Both the position numbers and the translations under genes were made by a program. This document shows positions 52,812 to 60,127 of a DNA stretch of 64,000 nt, piece by piece. Location: the NCBI GenBank assembly GCA_025463925.1, contig JAODBK010000073.1, positions 1 through 64,000 on the forward strand. Direction: 5' to 3'. The notes under the pieces are model-generated. The model saw only the letters and a list, made by a program, of their open reading frames with translations, was not told the origin of the DNA and ran no database searches. The stretch is from Acidimicrobiales bacterium. Lineage in GTDB: Bacteria; Actinomycetota; Acidimicrobiia; Acidimicrobiales; AC-14. The first letter of the stretch is position 1; each line of letters starts with the position of its first letter.

Positions 52812-55800
52812 TTACCCGTAGTGCACCAGGCCGCGCGGGCTCGGCACGAACCCGGCTTCCCTGAGGTACGGCTCGAGCGCGGGATCGAAGCGCTCCAATG
52901 CCAGCTTGCGGAAGCGGCCGGCGGTGACGAGGCCGACCAGCACCCCCACCGCGGCGTCCTCCCATGTGCCGTCGAGGGCGCGGAGCACGAGGACGCCGCG
53001 CCCGCTCTTCTCGACGTACAGCGAGGGCCGGCCACCGAGCAGCACCACGTACGCGCCGGCGGCCCGTTGCGGCTTGCGCGCCGCGTCGACGTCGGGCCAC
53101 GGCAGCGCGACGCCGAACGGGTTCGCGGGATCGGTCGCGGCCAGCACCGTCGGCCGCAACTCATCGCCGGCGTCGACGTCGCGGAACGTCCGCAGCCGGT
53201 CGACCGCGCCCGGCAGCGCGAACTGGGCGCCACCCAGACCGGCGACGAAGTACCCGCGACGAGACCGGCCGGACTCCTCCATCGCCCGCAGCACCGGGTA
53301 CACGCCGGCGAACCCGCCGACGACACCTTCGCCCCGCGCCGCCTCGCGCGTGAGCACGCCGTGGCGCTCGAGCAGCGATCGCGCGGTCGCGATCGCGCGG
53401 TCGGTCGGCGAGCCCTGCGGATCGGGCACCGGTGACCAGCGACCCTGGGCGCGGGGCGGACCCAGCGCAGAGAGCGATCCGAGGTTGGGCCGCCGCCGGG
53501 TCGCCGACGGCGCGCTCGCCTTCTTCGGCGCGCCGGCGACGAACGCCCGCAGCGGCGCCAGTGAGTCGTTGGTGACCTCGCCGGCCCAGACCAAGTCCCA
53601 CAACGCGTCCAGCGACGCGCCGTCGTCGGCGCCGGCCAGCTCGCGGAAGAAGCACGCGCCGCGCTGGCGCAGCACCTCCCGGATGCGCTCGTGCTCCGCA
53701 CCGGCCGGGCGGTCGGCGACATTGGCCGCGCCCGGCACCAGCAGTCCGGCCTGGCCGCGGAACAGCAGGACGACCTTGCCATCGTCGCGGCCGAGCGGAC
53801 CGGCGCCGACCCATACGAGCTCACCCGACGACGCCAGCTCGTCGAGCAGCCGCGGTGAGTAGTCGGCGACGCGGGCCGGCAGGACGTCGCGCTCGAGCAC
53901 CGACGCCGGGATCGGCACGCCCTGCAGCTGCTCGATCGCCTCGACGAGCCGATCGAGGCCACGGGCCCGAGAGCCGATGCCGTGCCACGCCGGGAGGAAG
54001 CGAGCCAGCGCGGCGGCGTCGGTCGGCTCCACCTCGCGACGCAACGCCGCGAGAGACCGCTGCCGCAGCTGCCGCAGGACGTCGGGGTCGCACCACTCCC
54101 GCTCGGTGCCGTCGGGCCGGAACGCCCCGCGCACCAGCAGACCGGACTCCTCGCGGCGCATCAGGAGGTCGTCCACCAGCGCGACAGGGATGCCGAACCG
54201 CAGGGTCGGCTGATCCGACGTGAAGGGGCCGTGTGTGCGGGCCCACCGCCCGAGCAACGACCCGAGGGCGTCGTCGACCGGCTCCAGGAAGACGTCGGGA
54301 AGGCCGGGCGGCGGGTTGGCGCCGAGTGCGTCGCGGTACCGGCCCGCGTCCTCGGTCGCGATGAGGCGGTCCTCGCCGGCGATCCGCACCAGCGCGGCCC
54401 GCCGCTCGGTGACGAGCACCTCGGCGGCGTCGCGGGCGTCGGTCGAGCAACGGGCCAGGAGCTCGGTCGGCGTGAGGTCGCCCAACCGGCGCAGCAGGTC
54501 GTGGGCGGCGTCGATCGAACGGGCCCAGCGCCGTTCGTCGAGGTGCTGAAGCTCCGATTCGAGCGCGGCCAGCGCCGACGAGTCGATCAGCTCGCGCAGC
54601 TCGTCCGAGCCGAGCAGCTCGGCCAGCAGCTCGCGGTCGAGGGTGAGCGCCTGGGCCCGCCGCTCGGCCAGTGGCGCGTCCCCCTCGTAGATGAACGAGG
54701 CGACGTACTGGAACGCCAGCGACGACGCGAACGGCGACGGGCGCGGCGTGTCGACCGAGATCACCCGCACCTTGCGGGCCCGGATGTCGCGCATCAGCTC
54801 CACCAGTGCCGGCAGCTCGAACACGTCCTGGAGGCACTCGCGGTAGGTCTCGAGGAGGATCGGGAACGACCCGTACTTCGACGCCACCGCGAGGAGGTCG
54901 GCCGCCCGCTGGCGCTGCTGCCACAGTGGCGTGCGCGACCCCGGTCGGCGGCGCGGCAGCAGCAGCGCCCGCGCCGCGTTCTCGCGGAAGCGCGCCGCGA
55001 ACAGCGCGCTGTTGGCCACCTCGCCGACGACGAGGTCCTCGACCTCGTCCGGATCGAGCAACACCGCATCGACGGGTGGCGACTCGTCGGCTTCCGGCAG
55101 CCGCACGACGATCCCCTCGTCGCTCCACATCGTCTGCACCTCGAGACCGAGCCGGTCGCGCACCCGCGCTTCGATCGCCATCGACCACGGCGCGTGCACC
55201 CGGCCGCCGAACGGCGTCAGCACGCAGACGCGCCAGTCGCCCAGCTCGTCGCGGAAGCGCTCGACGACGATCTGGCGGTCCGTCGGCAGCGCGCCGCAGA
55301 CCTCGCGCTCCTCGGCGAGGTAGGCGCGGAGGTTGCGGACCGCGAGGTCGTCGAGCGCGCAATCCTGCTGGAGCCGCTCGTCGGTCCAGTCGTCGACCTC
55401 GCGCAGGAACTGGCCGACGGCCCGGCCGAGCTCGAACGGCCGCCCGAGACCGTCGCCGTGCCAGAATGGCATCTTGCCGGGCTCGCCCGGCGCGGGCGTC
55501 ACGACGACGCGGTCCTTGGTGATCTCCTCGATCCGCCATGTCGACGCGCCGAGCACGAACGTCTCGCCGACGCGCGACTCGTACACCATCTCCTCGTCGA
55601 GCTCGCCGACGCGATTGCCCTCCGGCGTGAAGACGCCGTAGAGGCCGCGGTCGGGGATCGTGCCGCCGCTGGTGACCGCGAGCATGCGAGCCCCCGACCG
55701 CGCCCGCAGCGTCCCCTCGGTGCGGTCCCACACCAGCCGGGGCCGCAGCTCGGCGAACTCGTCCGACGGGTAGCGGCCCGAGAGCATGTCGAGCACCCCC

Positions 55801-57272
55801 TCGAGCATCGCCGGCGGGCACTCGGCGAACGGGTACGCGCCGAGCGCGACCTCGCGCACGTCGTCGACGGTGAGCGTCTCGACCGCACACATGGCGACGA
55901 TCTGCTGCGCCAGCACGTCGAGCGGGTTGCGCGGCACGCGCGTCGACTCGATCAGGCCCTTGTGCATCCGGTCGACGACGACCGCGGCCTCGATCAGGTC
56001 GCCGCGGTACTTCGGGAAGATGCGACCGCGCGACGGCTCGCCGACCTGATGGCCGGCCCGCCCGATGCGTTGCAGGCCACTGGCCACGCTGTCGGGCGCT
56101 TCGACCTGCACGACGAGGTCGATGGCGCCCATGTCGATGCCGAGCTCGAGGCTCGACGTGGCGACCAGCGCCGGCAACTTGCCCGCCTTCAGCAGGTCCT
56201 CGATCTCCAGCCGCTGCTCGCGCGCGATCGACCCGTGATGGGCCCGCACCAGCTCCTCACCGGCGAGGTCGTTGAGCCGGGCGGCCAACCGCTCGGCCAG
56301 CCGCCGGGAGTTCACGAACACCAGGGTCGAGCGGTGCGAGCGGATGAGGTCGAGCAGCACCGGGTGGATGGCCGGCCAGATCGAGTGCCGCCGCTCGGGG
56401 TCGCCGGCCGCCGGCCCCGACAGCAGGTCGGGCTCGAGCGGGCGGCCGAGCTCGGCCATGTCCTCGACCGGCACGATCACCTGCAGCTCGAGCGGCTTGC
56501 GCACGCCGGCGTCGACGATCGTCACCGGCCGCGCCGTGTTGCTCGCCACGTCGCGGCCGCCGAGGAACCGGGCGACCTCGTCGAGCGGGCGTTGCGTCGC
56601 GCTCAAACCGATGCGCTGCGGCGACGGGTTGCCCGCCTCGCGCACCAGCCGCTCGAGCCGCTCGAGCGACAGCGCGAGGTGCGCACCCCGCTTCGTGCCC
56701 GCGACCGCGTGCACCTCGTCGATGATCACGTGCTCGACGCCGGCGAGGATCTCCCGGGCGTTCGACGTCAGCATGAGGTACAGCGACTCGGGCGTCGTGA
56801 TGAGGACGTCGGGCGGGTGCCGCACCAGGTCGCGCCGCTCGGACTGGGGCGTGTCGCCGGTGCGGGTCGCGACCGAGATCGACGGCGCCGGCAGCCCGGC
56901 CCGCTCGGCCTGCAGCGCCATCCCGGCCAACGGCCCGCGCAGGTTGCGCTCGACGTCGTAGGTCAGCGCCTTCAGCGGCGACACGTAGAGGACCCGCACC
57001 CCCCGCGTTCCGTCCCCCCCGTTCTTTGAAGATTTGCCCACCTCGGCGGTGGACGGATGTTCAATGTTCGTCGCGAGGCGGGGTTGGAGGAGGCGGTCGA
57101 GGGCCCACAGGAAGGCGGCCAGCGTCTTGCCCGAGCCGGTGGGGGCGAGGATCAGCGTGTGGTGGCCCTGGCTGATCGCCGACCAGCCCTGTTCCTGGGC
57201 CGGCGTGGGCGCGTCGAAGGTGGCCTCGAACCAGCGGCGGGTGACCTCGGAGAACCGATCGAGCGATGCCAC
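52812..57272 (-). CDS. lhr: Lhr-type ATP-dependent DNA helicase
   Basis: A 1486-residue superfamily 2 helicase of the long Lhr type, starting at GTG 57272. Motifs: Walker A APTGSGKT, Walker B IIDEVHAVAG, LSATQRP, and motif VI QRIGRAGHQ. A winged-helix part and the large C-terminal Lhr-CTD follow to about residue 1486. It unwinds RNA:DNA hybrids 3'-5' and takes part in the mutation or cross-link repair response in mycobacteria. Between motifs I and Ia lies an odd low-complexity insertion (TNIEHPSTAEVGKSSKNGG) encoded by a palindromic DNA segment at 57024-57066. Confidence 0.93.
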   Translation of the reverse strand: MASLDRFSEVTRRWFEATFDAPTPAQEQGWSAISQGHHTLILAPTGSGKTLAAFLWALDRLLQPRLATNIEHPSTAEVGKSSKNGGDGTRGVRVLYVSPLKALTYDVERNLRGPLAGMALQAERAGLPAPSISVATRTGDTPQSERRDLVRHPPDVLITTPESLYLMLTSNAREILAGVEHVIIDEVHAVAGTKRGAHLALSLERLERLVREAGNPSPQRIGLSATQRPLDEVARFLGGRDVASNTARPVTIVDAGVRKPLELQVIVPVEDMAELGRPLEPDLLSGPAAGDPERRHSIWPAIHPVLLDLIRSHRSTLVFVNSRRLAERLAARLNDLAGEELVRAHHGSIAREQRLEIEDLLKAGKLPALVATSSLELGIDMGAIDLVVQVEAPDSVASGLQRIGRAGHQVGEPSRGRIFPKYRGDLIEAAVVVDRMHKGLIESTRVPRNPLDVLAQQIVAMCAVETLTVDDVREVALGAYPFAECPPAMLEGVLDMLSGRYPSDEFAELRPRLVWDRTEGTLRARSGARMLAVTSGGTIPDRGLYGVFTPEGNRVGELDEEMVYESRVGETFVLGASTWRIEEITKDRVVVTPAPGEPGKMPFWHGDGLGRPFELGRAVGQFLREVDDWTDERLQQDCALDDLAVRNLRAYLAEEREVCGALPTDRQIVVERFRDELGDWRVCVLTPFGGRVHAPWSMAIEARVRDRLGLEVQTMWSDEGIVVRLPEADESPPVDAVLLDPDEVEDLVVGEVANSALFAARFRENAARALLLPRRRPGSRTPLWQQRQRAADLLAVASKYGSFPILLETYRECLQDVFELPALVELMRDIRARKVRVISVDTPRPSPFASSLAFQYVASFIYEGDAPLAERRAQALTLDRELLAELLGSDELRELIDSSALAALESELQHLDERRWARSIDAAHDLLRRLGDLTPTELLARCSTDARDAAEVLVTERRAALVRIAGEDRLIATEDAGRYRDALGANPPPGLPDVFLEPVDDALGSLLGRWARTHGPFTSDQPTLRFGIPVALVDDLLMRREESGLLVRGAFRPDGTEREWCDPDVLRQLRQRSLAALRREVEPTDAAALARFLPAWHGIGSRARGLDRLVEAIEQLQGVPIPASVLERDVLPARVADYSPRLLDELASSGELVWVGAGPLGRDDGKVVLLFRGQAGLLVPGAANVADRPAGAEHERIREVLRQRGACFFRELAGADDGASLDALWDLVWAGEVTNDSLAPLRAFVAGAPKKASAPSATRRRPNLGSLSALGPPRAQGRWSPVPDPQGSPTDRAIATARSLLERHGVLTREAARGEGVVGGFAGVYPVLRAMEESGRSRRGYFVAGLGGAQFALPGAVDRLRTFRDVDAGDELRPTVLAATDPANPFGVALPWPDVDAARKPQRAAGAYVVLLGGRPSLYVEKSGRGVLVLRALDGTWEDAAVGVLVGLVTAGRFRKLALERFDPALEPYLREAGFVPSPRGLVHYG
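57024..57066. repeat. In-frame palindromic insertion inside lhr
   Basis: A 43-base near-palindrome: TTGAA (57026-57030) pairs with TTCAA (57060-57064) and CCACC (57038-57042) with GGTGG (57048-57052), on one centre. The bases between allow five more pairs including two wobble pairs. The surrounding 70 bases are visibly richer in A/T than the gene, and the encoded residues interrupt the helicase core between motifs I and Ia without breaking the frame. Confidence 0.5.
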
Positions 57273-57281
57273 GACCGATCC

Positions 57282-57287
57282 AGCGTA
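57282..57287 (-). promoter_or_regulatory. -10-like box TACGCT for lhr
   Basis: On the minus strand TACGCT ends nine bases before GTG 57272. The PAC2 gene diverges from the same 43-base gap. Confidence 0.35.
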
Positions 57288-57302
57288 GGGCCGCGGCGGT
57301 AT

Positions 57303-57308
57303 TACGTT
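57303..57308 (+). promoter_or_regulatory. -10-like box TACGTT for the PAC2 gene
   Basis: TACGTT ends seven bases before ATG 57316 and overlaps the alternative TTG 57307, which supports ATG 57316. Confidence 0.4.
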
Positions 57309-57315
57309 GGCCCGG

Positions 57316-58200
57316 ATGGACCACGTCCGGTGGGGCCACCGCCCCCGGTTGCGCCGCCCGGTGATGGTGGCCGCGTTCGAGGGTTGGAACGACGCCGCCG
57401 ACGCCTCGTCCACCGCGGCCCGCTACCTCCGCGAGCGGTGGGACACCCGGCCGTTCGCGACGATCGATCCGGAGGAGTTCTACGACTTCTCCACCACGCG
57501 GCCGCAGGTGCACCTCAGCGACGGGCTGACGCGCGAGATCGTCTGGCCCGAGACCGAGCTGTCGGCGGGCGGCCTGCCCGGCAGCCAGCGCGACATCGTC
57601 GTGATGGTCGGCACCGAGCCGCAGCTGAAGTGGCGGACGTACTGCTCCGAGGTCACCGACGTCGCCACCGAGCTCGGCGTCGAGCTGGTCGTCACCCTCG
57701 GTGCCTTGCTGGCCGACGTCGCCCACACCCGGCCGGTACGCGTCACCGGCACCGCCGCCGATCCGGATCTCGTCGCCCGACTCGGCCTGCAGCGTTCGGC
57801 GTACGAAGGGCCCACCGGCATCGTCGGCGTGCTCCACGACGCGTGCACCCGGGTGAACATCCCGTCGGCGTCGCTGTGGGCCGCGGTCCCCCACTACGTC
57901 GGCGGCACGCCCTCGCCGAAGGCCGCGCTGGCGCTGGTCCGGCGGGCGGCGGAGCTGCTGGCGACGCCGTTGCTGACGACCGACCTCGAGATCGCCAGCG
58001 CGGCCTACGAGAGCCAGGTCAGCGAGGTCGTCGAGGAGGACGAGGACGTCGCCGGCTACGTCCGCCGGCTCGAGCTGGTCGGTGAGGGCGACGAGGACGA
58101 AGACGACGACGACGTGCCCGACGGCTCGTCCGGCCAGGTCGACGGCGAGCAACTGGTGGCCGACCTGGAGCGCTTCCTCCGCGAGCAGGGCGGCGAGTAG
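57316..58200 (+). CDS. PAC2-family (proteasome assembly chaperone-like) protein
   Basis: A 294-residue protein. MVAAFEGWNDAADASSTAARY is the family's opening block (here quoted partly as FEGWNDAADASS), and VTLGALLADVAHTRPVRVTG with the following AVPHYVGGTPSPKAAL complete it. Actinobacterial PAC2 proteins occur with the proteasome system and are thought to be ATP-grasp-linked assembly factors; no proteasome gene is here. The C-terminus is very acidic (GEGDEDEDDDDVPDG). Confidence 0.88.
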   Translation: MDHVRWGHRPRLRRPVMVAAFEGWNDAADASSTAARYLRERWDTRPFATIDPEEFYDFSTTRPQVHLSDGLTREIVWPETELSAGGLPGSQRDIVVMVGTEPQLKWRTYCSEVTDVATELGVELVVTLGALLADVAHTRPVRVTGTAADPDLVARLGLQRSAYEGPTGIVGVLHDACTRVNIPSASLWAAVPHYVGGTPSPKAALALVRRAAELLATPLLTTDLEIASAAYESQVSEVVEEDEDVAGYVRRLELVGEGDEDEDDDDVPDGSSGQVDGEQLVADLERFLREQGGE

Positions 58201-58212
58201 CTCGCCCGCTCA

Positions 58213-59637
58213 CTACCCCCGCACGCCGAAGCGCGCCATGCGCGCCGCGGCGCCGGGGGCCGCAACCTCGAGGGCGTCGACGAGGTCGCGCGGCCGGGCG
58301 ATCCGGTACGCGTCGACGGCGACGTACCGCGCCAACGCGCAGTCGACGATGTCGGGTGACGCCACCGCGGCCAGCGCCTGGACCCCCTGCACGTACACGC
58401 CGTCGTAGTACGACGAACGATGCGAGTCCCAGAAGGTCATGGGATCGGCGACGTGCCCGCGCGCATCCGCGGGGATGGCCCGGCTCACGAACGACGCGAG
58501 CGTGTTCTCGGCCCGGGCTTCCGCCCATGACGCCAACCCTTCGTCGAGCCATGGATCGCGACCCTGGTCGTTGCCGACCAGCGCGTAGAACCACTGGTGG
58601 CCGAGCTCGTGGCTGGTCGTCCGGCCGAGCGTTCCGGGCCCTTGCATCACGTGGCCCGGGTACTCGATGCCACCATGCAGCGCGGCAGTGACGGCCATCG
58701 TGAACGCGGGCCACGGGTACGCGCCGAAGCGGGCGCTGTGAGCGGCGATCACCCGCACGATCTTGTCGACGTACGGTTGCGGAGACTCGTCGACGTCGGC
58801 GGCCACACCGACGGTGACCGGCACCGGCTGGGGTCCAAGCGCCACGCCGGTGGCGATCCGGAAGTGGCCCACCGAGATCGCGATGTCGCGCATGCCGGTG
58901 GCGACGAAGTGCCCGGGACGCGCCGGGTCGGCGGCACCGCTGGCGAGCACGGTGTACCCGGGCGGCACCGCGACGGCGAAGTCGATGTCGGCGGCCGGTG
59001 CGGTCGACGACTCCGCGTACGCGGTGGTCGGCGGATCCATCGCCCAACCGACACCCGGCTCCCACGGCAGGATCGGGAAGAACGAGCCGAGCCGGATGCC
59101 GTCGCCGGCGTGGGCGACGCGGTCGTCGACCGGGCGGGCCAGGTGGAGGCGCCAGGTCATCGAGACGTGCATCGCGTGCCTGGCGGCGGCCGAGTGGCCG
59201 AGCGGCACGACGATGGTGGTCGGGTTCGCGCGGGTCGGCACCGCGGGAGCACCGTCGACCTTCACGTCGGCCACCTGCAGGTCGGCGCCGAAGGGCGCGG
59301 TGCGCGGCCCGTTGGGCCACAGCCGGAAGACGAGGTGGTCGACCGGGAGGTCCGGCGTGAACACCACCGACTGGTCGCCGGTCACGGTGTCGTCCGGCGG
59401 CGAGATGTTCACGTGCATCGTGTAGCGCGGCCGGTCGGCGGGCGGGGACGCGGGCGGTGGGACCGGGCAGCCCGCCGGCGGGACCACACTCGCCGGCGCG
59501 GTCGTCGGTGCGGACGGCGTCACGACGATCGACGGTGATGTCGACGCCGGGACCGAGGAGCGCTCCAGCGCCTTCGGCGGGCTCGACGACGCGCAGGCCG
59601 CGGCGACGACAAAGAGAAGGATGGGAGAGTGGCGCAC
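58213..59637 (-). CDS. M1-family metallopeptidase lipoprotein
   Basis: A 474-residue zinc peptidase read from GTG 59637. The first 20 residues form a lipoprotein signal peptide with lipobox VAAAC. A Pro/Ser/Thr-rich linker of about 45 residues precedes an aminopeptidase N-like beta domain and the catalytic domain. HELGH at 343-347 and E366 (WLDEG) form HExxH-x18-E. The usual GxMEN motif is changed to GGIEYPG. It should trim peptides outside the membrane. A start at ATG 59661 is also possible, because both strands carry the same ATG-containing inverted repeat here. Confidence 0.82.
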   Translation of the reverse strand: MRHSPILLFVVAAACASSSPPKALERSSVPASTSPSIVVTPSAPTTAPASVVPPAGCPVPPPASPPADRPRYTMHVNISPPDDTVTGDQSVVFTPDLPVDHLVFRLWPNGPRTAPFGADLQVADVKVDGAPAVPTRANPTTIVVPLGHSAAARHAMHVSMTWRLHLARPVDDRVAHAGDGIRLGSFFPILPWEPGVGWAMDPPTTAYAESSTAPAADIDFAVAVPPGYTVLASGAADPARPGHFVATGMRDIAISVGHFRIATGVALGPQPVPVTVGVAADVDESPQPYVDKIVRVIAAHSARFGAYPWPAFTMAVTAALHGGIEYPGHVMQGPGTLGRTTSHELGHQWFYALVGNDQGRDPWLDEGLASWAEARAENTLASFVSRAIPADARGHVADPMTFWDSHRSSYYDGVYVQGVQALAAVASPDIVDCALARYVAVDAYRIARPRDLVDALEVAAPGAAARMARFGVRG

Positions 59638-59664
59638 CGTGAGCGTGCCCAACTCTCCCATCCT
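59618..59664. promoter_or_regulatory. 13-base perfect inverted repeat spanning two divergent starts
   Basis: AGGATGGGAGAGT (59618-59630) and its exact inverted copy at 59652-59664 flank a 21-base spacer containing both divergent GTG start codons (59637 minus, 59639 plus). Each arm also contains an ATG in the frame of its own gene. The pair could be a shared operator, or each arm could supply the real start. Confidence 0.55.
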
Positions 59665-60124
59665 CACCGCGACGTGCGTATGGCGGTGCCGGCCCGACGT
59701 GGTCGTCGCCCTCGACGAGCAGTTCGGCGAGCCGGTCGACGCGTACGTGAACGGCTCGCAGGTCTGGCTGCGCGACGACGGGCCCGGCGGCGTCGCGCTG
59801 GAGTGGCGGCTGCACCCGGTGGCCGGCTTCCACCGCCCGGCCGGCACCGACACGCACGAGCTGTTCGCGACGACGGCCCATGCCATCGCGACCGGCGCCG
59901 AGCCACCGGCGCCGCTGGACGCGCTGTGGGACGGGCTCGAGGCCTTCACCGCGTACGGCGACGAAGTCGAACCGGCAACGCTGGCGGCCGCGGCGGCCGG
60001 GGCCCTCGGCATCCCGCCCGACGCCGCCGGCCTGGTCGACCACCAGCGCATCGGCGACGAGTGGGAACACGCGGGCGGGAAGGTGTCGATCGTCCACCAG
60101 CTCCTCCAGCAGCTGGAGGCCTGA
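59639..60124 (+). CDS. Uncharacterised 161-residue protein
   Basis: From GTG 59639 (ATG 59621 is in frame and may be the real start). The protein is acidic and has a two-part look: a beta-rich N-terminal half (TATCVWRCRPDVVVALDEQF, VDAYVNGSQVWLRDDGPGG) and a helical C-terminal half ending in VSIVHQLLQQLEA. There is no signal peptide, membrane segment or known motif. It is divergent from the M1 peptidase by one base between start codons and converges on the phosphoesterase-MprF fusion with a three-base gap. Confidence 0.55.
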   Translation: MSVPNSPILTATCVWRCRPDVVVALDEQFGEPVDAYVNGSQVWLRDDGPGGVALEWRLHPVAGFHRPAGTDTHELFATTAHAIATGAEPPAPLDALWDGLEAFTAYGDEVEPATLAAAAAGALGIPPDAAGLVDHQRIGDEWEHAGGKVSIVHQLLQQLEA

Positions 60125-60127
60125 CCG

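Noticed and set aside
53821-55890. 689-codon minus-strand frame within lhr
   Set aside because: It is out of frame with lhr, and its product is Arg/Ala/Gly-rich with no domain. The lhr frame explains this DNA fully.
53982-57029. 1015-codon open frame on the plus strand
   Set aside because: It is antisense to lhr, and its product is Arg/Val/Asp-rich with no domain. Long antisense frames are expected in high-GC DNA.
58019-60097. 692-codon minus-strand frame around the M1 peptidase
   Set aside because: It is out of frame with the peptidase, which has a signal peptide and HExxH-x18-E in its own frame; this product is Arg/Pro-rich.
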